A stretch of 25,349 nucleotides of DNA from Flavobacteriaceae bacterium (GCA_002714815.1 PAYI01000011.1:59936-85284); one strand, 5' to 3'; positions 15,320-23,884 are shown, counted from the stretch's first letter. Numbers and translations: made by a program. The notes: generated by a model from the letters alone, not told the origin.

Positions 15320-15664
15320 ATGAGCTTTAAATTAACATTGTTTTTCATGTCAATTGCATTGCTAACCGCATGTGCAGAAAAGGTTGTTGCAACAACTAGT
15401 GATGCTGAAAAAGCATTCGCAAAAATTGACAAAAAAAATGAGTCTTTATTCACAAAGTCCGAAAGAAAAAGAAATTACCAAGAGTCTATCGCTCAAGCAG
15501 AAGAAAATAATAAATCTAATGAAAGTGATGCTATATACAACGGATATGGATCTTCTCCAAAAAAAAGAAAGAAAACTGAAATAAAGACCACAAAAACAAC
15601 CAAGAAAAAGGTTACTTACAAGTCAAGTGCTCCTGTAACATATTCAGCGTACTCAACTAATTAG
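15320..15664 (+). CDS. Lys-rich small lipoprotein, cassette copy 2
   Basis: 114 residues, paralogue of the protein at 14039-14383. Lipobox LLTAC (Cys18). The mature part has FAKIDKKNESLFTKSERKRNY, then YNGYGS, a Lys/Thr-rich segment (KKRKKTEIKTTKTTKKK), and the same terminal YSAYSTN. It contains no cysteine after the lipidated one and no aromatic core, so it is likely unfolded. It resembles its paralogue mainly at the FxKIDK...LFT motif, the (S/N)GYGS motif and the C-terminus. It lies 21 bases after copy 2 of the large lipoprotein, with the stop 2 bases from that of sensor 2 on the opposite strand. Function unknown. Confidence 0.7.
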   Translation: MSFKLTLFFMSIALLTACAEKVVATTSDAEKAFAKIDKKNESLFTKSERKRNYQESIAQAEENNKSNESDAIYNGYGSSPKKRKKTEIKTTKTTKKKVTYKSSAPVTYSAYSTN

Positions 15665-15666
15665 TT

Positions 15667-18600
15667 TTAAGCGACTTTTTTTACAATTACTAGAGTAACA
15701 TCATCATCAGGTATTCCTCCTTCTAACCAGGAGTCAAGGCTTTTGAAAAATTCTGTTTTTATATCCTCTGGTTCTTTAGAGTGATTCTTTGTGATTAATT
15801 CTATTATTCTATCATAATCATACATCTCTTTATTCTCATTTGAGGCCTCAGGAAGTCCATCAGACAACATCACAAGAACATCACCTTTTTCAAAAGGTTT
15901 TTTGATCATTGAAAACTTTTCATCCTTTAACCCTCCTAAGGGTAAGCCCTCTATCATAATTTCTTCACATTTGTTTGATTTTGCCTTGAATAAATATGTT
16001 GGAGGCATTGCAGCTGCACTAATTTCTATTTCCCTATTTGAAATTCTTGCTACATTCAAACTCATTCTTAATCTTCCTAGGTTAATTTTTTTTACAATAT
16101 TATTTAGACGTTCAAGAATTTCATTAACGGGTAATGTAGGGAGTCCGTTAAGTGCAGATTTAATAATTGATACCATCATTCCAGCAGCTGTTCCATGGCC
16201 AGTAGCATCACCACAAATAACGTGAATACTATTACTTTTGTCATTACTTTCAAAAAAATCATAATAGTCTCCTCCTACCTCTGTTGAAGTAATTAGTCCT
16301 GCTGTTATAGTTAATCCCTTGATTTGAGGAAATGCCTTTGGAAGCATACTTTCTTGAATTTGTTTTGCCTCTTCAAGATCTTTTTCTCTTCTCTCGTTTT
16401 CAGCCTTAGCTAATGATCTTTTAGCTTGGAATTTCCCAAAAAACCAAATTAATCCAGCAATTATAAGTAAATAAATAAAGTATGCTAAATAGGATCTAAA
16501 CCATGGTGGATTTATTGAAATTAGATAACTAGCAGTTTCACTTTCATTTAAGTTTGCATCTAATGCTTGCACTTCAAAAATATAATCTCCCTCATAAAGG
16601 TTTGTAAAAATACTTTCAGATGAAGCAGACCAATCAGACCAATTATCATTTAATCCTATCAGTCTAAATCTATATAAGTTTTCTTCAACCTTTTCGAGTG
16701 AAGGAAAACTAAAATCTATTTTAATATTTCTTGAGTCATTGTAAGAAAAATCATTTATAAAAAGATTAGTTCTTTCCCCATTGAAAATAGCACTATTAAT
16801 AATTGGCTTTACTGTTATTTTTTTATCATTTAAATATTTGTTAGGGAGATAACTAATTAATTTAGAGTCTTTAGATCCTAACCACAAAAGATTCTCAGAT
16901 CCAATATTATCTGCAAAAATAGCACCTGATAGTTCATTTATATCAATTACCCCATATGAATATTCTCCAACAATATCAAAATTTCCACCTTGCTTAAAAT
17001 TTACTTCAATTAACCCCTGGCTTGATAAAAACCAGTTGTTTTTTGTTATCGGATTTACTGAAGTGAATTGTTGTCTTCCTGAAATATTAGCCAACCTTGT
17101 TATTGGGTCAAAATTTATAAGATTTTTTTCAAAGATTTGAAGTAGATTTTCTCCTGTGGGGTCCAAATTAAATTCGTCAGTGAAGCTATATAAGTCAAGG
17201 TTTTGATCAAAAATAAAAAATCCTGAGCCTGTTTTAATTAAATTAAGTTCAAGTGGCGAAAAATATTCCTGATCTATTTGTGAATTGAATTTTTGATCGG
17301 ATGGAAAATCAGTAGCAGTAAATATTTGATTATTATCAGGGGTTAATAATCTCTTTGATGTTATTCTTCCTGTTTTATTATAGTAGCATATAAAAGAACC
17401 TTCATTGTTAATCGTTTCAACAAATAAAACTCCCTTAGCAATTTCTTTTACCCCCAAGACTCCTTTTTCATTAAAAATCTTGTTACTTTTTATTTTTATT
17501 ATTCTTTTGTCATTAAGTAATTTAAAAAAAACAATCCCTTCTATTGGGTGAGCCATAATAAGAATATTTTCATTTAATTCACTTTTTATTGGTGACTCAA
17601 GAAGTCTATCGTTAGAAACTAATCTTTTACTATTATCCCCAATAATTAAAGAATTCAAATTATTAACTGATAAAATATTATTCCCAAATGAGATAAAATC
17701 TTTTGGAATATCATTAATCTGAAGGTCTATTATTTCATTATTTTTTAATGAAGAAATACTCTGGTCTACTCGAAAGATATCTTCAGTTGTACTAAAATAT
17801 ATTTTGTTATCTACTTTCTTAATTTTTTGAACTAATCCTTTTATACCGTTTGATTCTGTAAAACTAGTTATAGAATTACTTAGCTTGATTTTGGATGCTG
17901 ATAAAAGACTAGTTGAGAAAATATCATCGTTTTGATCAATATAAATTGACGTGATTGTATTTGAAAGTAATCCATCTCTTTGATCAATTAAATCAACAAT
18001 ATTTAATTTACTATCTATAATTATAATACCCCCTTCAAAGGAAATTAAAGGGATTTTCCCGTCAGAAAGTTTTTTAACTTCAGAAGTGTTATATATTAAT
18101 TTTTCTTTTAACCAGTTGTTTAATTCTTTATTTGTGTGTAATTTAAATTGATTGCTTTCATCAAAAATTACAATTCCTAATTTACTACTAAAAATTGCAA
18201 TTTTGTTTTTATCTAATGAAGCCATAGATTCAATTCTATTGGATGAGAAAATTGTAGAATTCTCTATAAATTTGAAATTCCCATCTATTAATTCAAAAAG
18301 CCCTATACCCCAGACTCTGGCGAAAATTCTTTCGTCAACTTTTAAAATTGTTTGAATTGATCCATATGAATCTACCCCTTCCTCTCTTTCTGAAAGTTTC
18401 CAAATCTTTTCAAAATCTTGACCATTATATTTGAAAATTAAATCTCTCGTGTACAAATAAACATCCTCTTCTTTACTAACTCCACCCCAAAAAACTTGTA
18501 TATAAGGATTAATAGTGTCTGGTAGTTTTTCCATTAATGAAGCGTATTTAGACCCTCCATATTCACTATCTATTATTTTTCCAAAAAAACCGGCACCTGC

Positions 18601-18927
18601 AGTATAAATATTTTTATTATTGTCTTCCAAGAGTGTTCTCGTAAATGAAGTTCTGATTTCATTTTCAATCTCACCTTCAATTTCTATGCGGTTTACATTT
18701 ATTCCATCATATTCTAATATTCCTTCATAGGTTCCATAGAATACTTTTTTTGATTTACTTTCTCGTAATACAGACCATACTGATTCAGGTCTTTCTAAAA
18801 ACTTATTAGAATAATTTTTTATATCTAAATTCCCTAATCTATTATATGTTGACTGAGTTTGCTGACCAAAAGAAAAAAATGAAAAAATATAAATAGAAAA
18901 AATTATTTGGCCTATGGTAAGTTTCAT
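15667..18927 (-). CDS. Transmembrane propeller sensor with SpoIIE-type PP2C phosphatase (sensor 2)
   Basis: 1086 residues with the same architecture as the protein at 1604-4795. A signal peptide (1-21, ending SFGQ) precedes divergent beta-propeller repeats (about 45-700), a Y_Y_Y domain (about 733-805, including LYRFRLIGLNDNWSDWS), one membrane helix (about 812-832), a coiled coil (835-858) and a SpoIIE/PP2C domain (about 860-1086). Phosphatase motifs are complete: GGDYYD 885-890, GDATGHG 906-912, SDGLPE 1022-1027, DDDVT 1074-1078. The phosphatase domains of the two sensors are far more alike (GRLRMSL, AAMPPTY, LPLGG and terminal VKK(V/A)A shared) than their propellers, as expected if they act on one cytoplasmic target but sense different things. 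It is monocistronic here, convergent with the lipoprotein cassettes and divergent from the YqaA-like gene. Confidence 0.9.
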   Translation of the reverse strand: MKLTIGQIIFSIYIFSFFSFGQQTQSTYNRLGNLDIKNYSNKFLERPESVWSVLRESKSKKVFYGTYEGILEYDGINVNRIEIEGEIENEIRTSFTRTLLEDNNKNIYTAGAGFFGKIIDSEYGGSKYASLMEKLPDTINPYIQVFWGGVSKEEDVYLYTRDLIFKYNGQDFEKIWKLSEREEGVDSYGSIQTILKVDERIFARVWGIGLFELIDGNFKFIENSTIFSSNRIESMASLDKNKIAIFSSKLGIVIFDESNQFKLHTNKELNNWLKEKLIYNTSEVKKLSDGKIPLISFEGGIIIIDSKLNIVDLIDQRDGLLSNTITSIYIDQNDDIFSTSLLSASKIKLSNSITSFTESNGIKGLVQKIKKVDNKIYFSTTEDIFRVDQSISSLKNNEIIDLQINDIPKDFISFGNNILSVNNLNSLIIGDNSKRLVSNDRLLESPIKSELNENILIMAHPIEGIVFFKLLNDKRIIKIKSNKIFNEKGVLGVKEIAKGVLFVETINNEGSFICYYNKTGRITSKRLLTPDNNQIFTATDFPSDQKFNSQIDQEYFSPLELNLIKTGSGFFIFDQNLDLYSFTDEFNLDPTGENLLQIFEKNLINFDPITRLANISGRQQFTSVNPITKNNWFLSSQGLIEVNFKQGGNFDIVGEYSYGVIDINELSGAIFADNIGSENLLWLGSKDSKLISYLPNKYLNDKKITVKPIINSAIFNGERTNLFINDFSYNDSRNIKIDFSFPSLEKVEENLYRFRLIGLNDNWSDWSASSESIFTNLYEGDYIFEVQALDANLNESETASYLISINPPWFRSYLAYFIYLLIIAGLIWFFGKFQAKRSLAKAENERREKDLEEAKQIQESMLPKAFPQIKGLTITAGLITSTEVGGDYYDFFESNDKSNSIHVICGDATGHGTAAGMMVSIIKSALNGLPTLPVNEILERLNNIVKKINLGRLRMSLNVARISNREIEISAAAMPPTYLFKAKSNKCEEIMIEGLPLGGLKDEKFSMIKKPFEKGDVLVMLSDGLPEASNENKEMYDYDRIIELITKNHSKEPEDIKTEFFKSLDSWLEGGIPDDDVTLVIVKKVA

Positions 18928-19032
18928 TAGTATTAATTTATAAAATCAATAGATAAATATAATCAAAATTGAGTCTACTAATAATAAACAATTTAATTGT
19001 TATAAATTAGAAGTAAAGTGTTTTAATTTAAG

Positions 19033-19482
19033 ATGGAATCGTTCGTTGAATTAGGTTTAATTGGACTTTTTTTAGCAAGTTTTCTTGCAGCTACAATTTT
19101 GCCAATGAATTCAGAAATAGTATTAAGTATTTTAATTCTTAACAAATACCCATTATTTATATGCCTATTAATTGCTACAATAGGCAATTGGCTCGGAGGA
19201 CTCACAAATTATGGATTAGGTTATTTAGGTAAATGGAAAACTCTTGAAAAATATATAGGAATTAAAAGGGAGAAAATAAATTCATTAAAAGTTAAAATCG
19301 ATCGATGGGGTAGTTTTCTTGCATTTTTTTGCTGGATGCCTATTATTGGTGATTTATTTGCTGTAGGACTTGGGTTTTTTAAAATTCATTTTTTTAAGGT
19401 GAGTCTTTGGATGTTGGCTGGAAAGTCAATTCGATATGTGATATGGGCATTTATAACATTTTGGGGAATCTCTCTTTTTTAG
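19033..19482 (+). CDS. yqaA: YqaA-like DedA/SNARE-associated family membrane protein
   Basis: 149 residues, about four membrane segments. It follows the YqaA pattern: LFLASFLAATILPMNSEIVL (12-31), the NWLGGLTNYGLGYLG re-entrant/TM region (52-66), a cytoplasmic loop, then FFCWMPIIGDLFAVGLGFF (98-116) with conserved Pro and Asp residues, and a last helix. DedA-superfamily proteins move or scramble lipids such as undecaprenyl phosphate or phospholipids across the inner membrane; the short YqaA branch is not well characterised. It is divergent from sensor 2 across 105 bp and convergent with the dehydrogenase 20 bp away. The ATG at 19033 gives the expected N-terminus. Family assignment is solid, substrate unknown. 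Confidence 0.82.
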   Translation: MESFVELGLIGLFLASFLAATILPMNSEIVLSILILNKYPLFICLLIATIGNWLGGLTNYGLGYLGKWKTLEKYIGIKREKINSLKVKIDRWGSFLAFFCWMPIIGDLFAVGLGFFKIHFFKVSLWMLAGKSIRYVIWAFITFWGISLF

Positions 19483-19502
19483 CCTTTATTATACATGAAT
19501 AT

Positions 19503-20300
19503 TTATTTTTCATACCTCCCGGGAGCAAGAGATTTACTGAATATAGGAAACAAAAAATGAGGAAGAACTTTTAGTAAAAAAACAATCAATTTATATGTTT
19601 TGGTTGGCACACATATTTTTTTACCATTTAAAGTCGCATTAACAGCCACCTCTGCAATTCTAATTGCCTTTTTTTTCATAAATGATGGAACGAGATCCAT
19701 CTCCCGTTGTACTCCGCTTGCAGCATGGAAATTAGTTACAGTGTATCCAGGACATACTGCTGTAGAAGTAATACCCGTTTTATTATAACTCAAATTCAAA
19801 CCTTCACTAAATCGGTTTATAAAGGTTTTGATCGGACCATAAAGTATTTGGATTGATGAAGGAGGAGCAAAAGCGGCAACAGATGAAATCATCATTATAT
19901 TACCTTTTTTTGCTGATATCATATCATTTATAAACAACTTCGTTAAAGCTACAACAGCTATTCCTAAAACTCGCAAAAACTTTTCCTCAGCATCCATAAT
20001 TGTTTTATGAAAAGGAGTTGGTAAAGCATAACCTGCATTATTAACCAATAAACTTATAAAATATCCTTTATTTTGACAGTAATCATATATAGCCTGAGGT
20101 GATTTAGGATCTTCTAAATCAATTACTATATAATTTGCATTAACGTTATAATCATTTATAATTTTTTGACTGATATTTCTTAATTTTTTTTCTCTACGAG
20201 CGACGAGAACTAATGAATAACCTCTACGTGCCAAACATTTTGAAATCTCAAGCCCTATTCCTGAAGAAGCACCTGTGACTAAAGCATATTTTTTTGACAT
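19503..20300 (-). CDS. Short-chain dehydrogenase/reductase (classical SDR)
   Basis: 265 residues with a Rossmann fold. Cofactor motif TGASSGIG (9-16), basic residues after strand 2 (VARREKK, 33-39) favouring NADPH, DLED (61-64), NNAG (87-90), and catalytic Ser140, Tyr154 and Lys158 (SS...YGPIK). The C-terminal part (about 205-265) is longer and more hydrophobic than in FabG and ends near a KSLAPGRYEK sequence; it may sit at the membrane, as in acyl-lipid or ketoreductase SDRs of the DltE/YqjQ kind. The substrate cannot be read from sequence. Monocistronic, divergent from the small exported protein across about 100 bp. Confidence 0.92.
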   Translation of the reverse strand: MSKKYALVTGASSGIGLEISKCLARRGYSLVLVARREKKLRNISQKIINDYNVNANYIVIDLEDPKSPQAIYDYCQNKGYFISLLVNNAGYALPTPFHKTIMDAEEKFLRVLGIAVVALTKLFINDMISAKKGNIMMISSVAAFAPPSSIQILYGPIKTFINRFSEGLNLSYNKTGITSTAVCPGYTVTNFHAASGVQREMDLVPSFMKKKAIRIAEVAVNATLNGKKICVPTKTYKLIVFLLKVLPHFLFPIFSKSLAPGRYEK

Positions 20301-20375
20301 TAAATTGATAGTTAATATTTTTGTATAAACTAATTTTTCATTTTAAGTTATAAAATAAAATGTAATCAAACTTAC

Positions 20376-20383
20376 TATATTTG
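20376..20383 (+). promoter_or_regulatory. Bacteroidota -7 box (TATATTTG) for the exported protein gene
   Basis: TATATTTG is an exact TAnnTTTG match 20 bases before the ATG at 20404, the same distance as in front of the microprotein gene. No TTG -33 element is seen at the usual spacing. Confidence 0.5.
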
Positions 20384-20403
20384 TTATAACCATAAAATAA
20401 GTA

Positions 20404-20910
20404 ATGAAGTATTATCCCATATTAACTTTCCTTCTTTATTTTATTATTCCCCAAGAACTGTTTGCACAGAAACTTTTTAAGTCTTTTGTTTTTCAAATGC
20501 CAATTAATGAGGCAAAAGCTATTTTGATAAAAGAATCTAAAACTCTAAAAAACCTGAATTTTGGAAAAGAAACAAATTATTCATTTAGAAAAAGGTCATT
20601 TGTAGAAAAAAATGGTAAACTTATAAGCATAAATGTTTGGAGTAAACAAAACTTAACTTTAGCTCAGGCTACCAATTATCTAAAAAAATCAAGATCTTTT
20701 TTTGAATCAGAAAATTTTAAAGTTGTTTATGCACAAGAAAATTGGTCAAATCCAAATCTAATAATGAAAAATCTTCCTGGTGTTAGGTTCGTAGATGAAG
20801 AAAAAACTGTTTTAATTGAATTATACCCCAGAGGTCAGGGAAGCGTCTATAATGTTTTCATAACATTTTATAATTATGACTGGTTTTTAAAAAGAGCACG
20901 AGGGGAATAA
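20404..20910 (+). CDS. Small exported protein, unknown function
   Basis: 168 residues with a clear signal peptide (about 1-22, ending LFAQ) and no lipobox, so periplasmic or secreted. The mature region is alpha/beta with basic patches (SFRKRSF, FLKRARGE) and a plausible single small domain; no family is recognised. It is preceded by a TATATTTG box, is divergent from the SDR gene, and its stop is 2 bases from the stop of the convergent DUF3078 gene. Nothing in the sequence tells a function. Confidence 0.65.
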   Translation: MKYYPILTFLLYFIIPQELFAQKLFKSFVFQMPINEAKAILIKESKTLKNLNFGKETNYSFRKRSFVEKNGKLISINVWSKQNLTLAQATNYLKKSRSFFESENFKVVYAQENWSNPNLIMKNLPGVRFVDEEKTVLIELYPRGQGSVYNVFITFYNYDWFLKRARGE

Positions 20911-20912
20911 AA

Positions 20913-21839
20913 TTACAAATCTATACTTATACCTAATCCGAGTAGTTCTCTAACTTGAAGATCTCCTATTAAATCATCATCATATAATAAATGAAGAACA
21001 AAATTCCCTGAAATTTGATTATTTACTTTAAATCTAATATTTGAATTCCAGTCAAAATCTACATTTTTAGTCTTTTCAAGATAATTAACATATATACTAA
21101 AGATATTTTCCCAAGTTACATTTTTCATGATTTGTTTCCTGTAATATCCAGAGACTAATGCTCCAAAAAAGTATTTTACACTTCTTTCTCTGTCTACTCC
21201 AAAATATGTTGCATTTTCTAATAAATCATTCGTGAAACTTTTTGATACAATAATTGCTCTGGCGGATAATGGTGAAAGATTTAATCTAAAATCTGCACTT
21301 CTTTTATAGTACCAGCCTAATCCAGTTTGAATAATCCCTGGAGAAAGAAACTGAGACACTTTTTCTCTAGCTTCTATTCCATCTTCAAAATAAAATCTAT
21401 ACCCAGGAAGAATTTGCGTTTTAATATTAAATAATGATGAGTAACTCCAAAATTGATTTATTTGTTTTCCTAGAAGTGAAGATATCTCAAATCTGTCATC
21501 AGCCTTTTTTAAAAACTTATTACCCGATATATATGTTGTACCTATTGAAAATAAAACATTTGTATCCCATACTAAACCCCTTCGATCTGAGTAGTTGAAA
21601 TTGTAGTTTAATCTATATAATACAGTTAATGAACTTTCTCCTCCAGAAATCCAATTAGAAAAATAAGCTTGATTAAAATTTAAACTTGTATTACCATAAA
21701 ATTTGACACGTTTTCCACCCATTTCAGATTGGATAACTGCATCAAAAGGAATTTGATCCTCCTCCTCTTCTTGAGCATTTAAATTGAAGGAAAACAAAAT
21801 AATTATGTAGCTAAAAAATAAGAAAGATTTTGAAGACAT
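20913..21839 (-). CDS. DUF3078 outer-membrane beta-barrel-like protein
   Basis: 308 residues with a signal peptide (1-22, ending LNAQ) followed by an acidic linker (EEEEDQ) and a region of regular amphipathic beta strands rich in Tyr, Phe and Asn. The DUF3078 hallmark LNFNQAYFSNWISGGESSL is at about 53-71. Late strands such as FGALVSGYYRKQIMKNVTW and a C-terminus ending LLGLGISIDL fit a small outer-membrane barrel. Members are common in Bacteroidota and lack an assigned function. Single gene, convergent with the small exported protein and separated by 121 bp from the serine hydrolase. Confidence 0.85.
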   Translation of the reverse strand: MSSKSFLFFSYIIILFSFNLNAQEEEEDQIPFDAVIQSEMGGKRVKFYGNTSLNFNQAYFSNWISGGESSLTVLYRLNYNFNYSDRRGLVWDTNVLFSIGTTYISGNKFLKKADDRFEISSLLGKQINQFWSYSSLFNIKTQILPGYRFYFEDGIEAREKVSQFLSPGIIQTGLGWYYKRSADFRLNLSPLSARAIIVSKSFTNDLLENATYFGVDRERSVKYFFGALVSGYYRKQIMKNVTWENIFSIYVNYLEKTKNVDFDWNSNIRFKVNNQISGNFVLHLLYDDDLIGDLQVRELLGLGISIDL

Positions 21840-21936
21840 AAGTATAAGTATCTTAGATTAGGTCCTTCACATTCGATATTAAATATATTGAGATTTATTT
21901 AATTGATATAAAAAAGAGATCTTTATTGTTAAATTG

Positions 21937-21948
21937 TTTTGATCAAAA
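21937..21948. promoter_or_regulatory. Perfect 12-base palindrome upstream of the serine hydrolase
   Basis: TTTTGATCAAAA is its own reverse complement and lies 12 bases before the ATG at 21961, in a spot where an operator could control the hydrolase/dipeptidase pair. In DNA this AT-rich such palindromes also arise by chance. Confidence 0.25.
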
Positions 21949-21960
21949 TCAAAATGTTTT

Positions 21961-23214
21961 ATGAAAAATCTATTTTTTTCTTTAATAATACTTTTAGTAA
22001 TATACTCTCAATACGGTCTTTCACAAGAAATATCTAGTAGTAAAAATTTTGATTTAGCTTTCAAAGTTGATTCACTAATTAACTTTGCAATTGAAAGTAA
22101 AGCCTTCCCTGGTGCTCAAGTCTTGATTTTTAAGAAAGATTCTGTTCGAATAAATAAATCATACGGTTATCATACATACGATTCTATTATTCCTGTTTCT
22201 AATAATCACGTTTACGACTTGGCTTCTGTCACGAAAATACTTGGAAGCACACTTGCTTTAATGAAATTATATGAAATATATGATCTTAATATAGAAACAC
22301 CTGTTTCAAAATGGATTCCATCTCTAAGAAGAAGTAATAAAAAGGAGCATAGTCTCAAACAACTTTTAAGCCATAGCGCAGGTTGGCTTCCCTATATTGC
22401 ACATCAAAATCTGGTATTTAACAAAAGAAAGAAATTTAAACGTAATACCCTTTCGCATAATAAAAGTAATCATTTCCCCAATCCCGTAAGCGATTCCTTG
22501 TTTGTTCACAAAAACTACCAAAAAAAAATTTTCCGCAGGATTATAAAATCAAGGCTAACATCCCAAGGTGAAATGGTTTATTCTGGTATGTTCTTTTTTT
22601 TCCTCCCTGAATTAGTTAAAGAATTAAGTGGCATCTCTTTTCCTAGTTTTTTAAAAACTCACTTTTACAGTCCAATGAAATTGAAACAAATCACCTTTTT
22701 ACCAGCCGAAAAATTTCCAAAAAAAGATATTGTCCCTACTGAACAAGACAGTCTTTTCAGAAAGCAACTTGTACAAGGTTGGGTTCACGACGAAGCAGCT
22801 TCACTTATGGGAGGAATTTCAGGTAATGCAGGATTATTTGCAAATGCGTCCTCAATTGCTCCATTATTACAAATGTTACTTCAAAATGGGATTTACAATG
22901 GAAAACAATATTTAAATATTGAGACAATTAATCTTTTTACTAAAAAAACATATCCTGAGAGCTTAAACCCTAGGGGTCTTGGATTTGATAAACCTTCATT
23001 TGATGTAAGCGATGAAACTCGTTATCCTTCTCAGTTAGTGAGTGATGAAACTTTTGGTCATACTGGTTTTACTGGCACAATGGTATGGGTTGACCCTGTA
23101 AATTATTGTTTTGTAATACTTCTTACCAACCGAGTCTATCCTTCTAGAAACCAAAGGAGACTATATGAATTAAATATCCGTCCTCAACTTCTAGACTATG
23201 TCATCCAAGATTAA
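21961..23214 (+). CDS. Beta-lactamase-like serine hydrolase (S12 type), possibly degenerate active site
   Basis: 417 residues with a signal peptide (about 1-22). It matches the beta-lactamase/penicillin-binding domain that, in many Bacteroidota, is fused behind a GH3 glycosidase: FPGAQVLIF (49-57), SVTK (89-92) with nucleophile Ser89 and Lys92, PTEQDSLFRKQLVQGWVHD (259-277), GGISGNAGLF (284-293) and the HTG triad motif (367-369). Here it stands alone. The usual Y-S-D/N motif is YSG (207-209), so the third catalytic-site residue is missing, and SGHAG is SGNAG. The fold predicts peptidoglycan or peptide-bond hydrolase/esterase activity, but the changes may reduce it. Its 3' end overlaps the dipeptidase gene by 17 bases, so both are translated from one message and may act together on cell-wall peptides. 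Confidence 0.85.
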   Translation: MKNLFFSLIILLVIYSQYGLSQEISSSKNFDLAFKVDSLINFAIESKAFPGAQVLIFKKDSVRINKSYGYHTYDSIIPVSNNHVYDLASVTKILGSTLALMKLYEIYDLNIETPVSKWIPSLRRSNKKEHSLKQLLSHSAGWLPYIAHQNLVFNKRKKFKRNTLSHNKSNHFPNPVSDSLFVHKNYQKKIFRRIIKSRLTSQGEMVYSGMFFFFLPELVKELSGISFPSFLKTHFYSPMKLKQITFLPAEKFPKKDIVPTEQDSLFRKQLVQGWVHDEAASLMGGISGNAGLFANASSIAPLLQMLLQNGIYNGKQYLNIETINLFTKKTYPESLNPRGLGFDKPSFDVSDETRYPSQLVSDETFGHTGFTGTMVWVDPVNYCFVILLTNRVYPSRNQRRLYELNIRPQLLDYVIQD

Positions 23215-23884
23215 AATTCTTTTTCTTTTAATTTTATTTCCTTTAATCATGACTGGACAATCGCTTCCAAAAGGCTTTACATTTTTAGAAGATGTAATCC
23301 CAGGTTTGATTGTTGAACTTAACTATTCAACCAAAAAAAATTTTATTGGAAGACCAATCAATGGATACAAAAAGGGGCAAAAAGTTATTGGCACTCTTTC
23401 TTTAGCAAAAGCATTAAGTAAAGTTCAATCAAAATTAAACTCTGTCGGATTAGGGATTAAAATATTTGACGCCTACAGACCTCAACGTGCGGTAAATGAT
23501 TTTGTTAGCTGGTCAAAAAATACAGAGGATACTATTGCCAAAAAAAATTATTATCCAGAATTCACTAAAAATAGTTTGTTTGAATTAGGGTATATCGCCT
23601 CTAAAAGTGGTCATAGTCGTGGAAGTACAGTAGATCTAACATTGATATATATATCTGGAGAAAAAAAAGGTGAAGTTCTAGATATGGGAGGAAATTGGGA
23701 TTATTTTGGAGAACGCTCCCATTATAATTTTAAACAAATCAGTAAAATACAAAGGGAAAATAGAAAGATACTTCGAGCAGCTATGATTTCTGAAGGTTTC
23801 AAACCCTATGAAAAGGAATGGTGGCACTTTACTATAATCAAAGAACCTTTTCCAAATCAATATTTTGATTTCATTATTGATTAA
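23198..23884 (+). CDS. VanX/DdpX-type D-alanyl-D-alanine dipeptidase (peptidase M15)
   Basis: 228 residues with a signal peptide (about 1-20, ending MTGQ), so probably periplasmic. It is a zinc dipeptidase cleaving D-Ala-D-Ala. The M15D motifs are complete: DAYRPQ (91-96) with the substrate-binding Arg94, SGHSRGSTVD (137-146) giving zinc ligands His139 and Asp146, and EKEWWHF (205-211) giving catalytic Glu207 and zinc ligand His210. Length is near VanX (about 200) plus signal. The start overlaps the preceding hydrolase gene by 17 bases; the signal peptide confirms this ATG. No VanR/S, VanH or VanA gene is present, so this is a wall-peptide recycling or nutrient enzyme rather than glycopeptide resistance. 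Confidence 0.92.
   Translation: MSSKIKILFLLILFPLIMTGQSLPKGFTFLEDVIPGLIVELNYSTKKNFIGRPINGYKKGQKVIGTLSLAKALSKVQSKLNSVGLGIKIFDAYRPQRAVNDFVSWSKNTEDTIAKKNYYPEFTKNSLFELGYIASKSGHSRGSTVDLTLIYISGEKKGEVLDMGGNWDYFGERSHYNFKQISKIQRENRKILRAAMISEGFKPYEKEWWHFTIIKEPFPNQYFDFIID

Larger units (their letters stand above)
14393..15664 (+). repeat. Two-gene lipoprotein cassette, copy 2
   Basis: Second unit of the tandem cassette: a 301-residue two-domain lipoprotein plus a 114-residue Lys-rich lipoprotein ending AYSTN. Gene order, direction and the exact length of the small protein match copy 1. It ends 2 bases before the stop of the convergent sensor 2 gene. Confidence 0.8.

Noticed and set aside
19516..19525. 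GC-rich palindrome CTCCCGGGAG as a terminator or binding site
   Set aside because: It encodes part of the conserved APGRYEK end of the dehydrogenase, has no loop and no T-run, and is explained by codons.
23198..23884. Vancomycin-resistance gene cluster
   Set aside because: Only a VanX-type dipeptidase is present; no ligase, lactate dehydrogenase or two-component regulator accompanies it.
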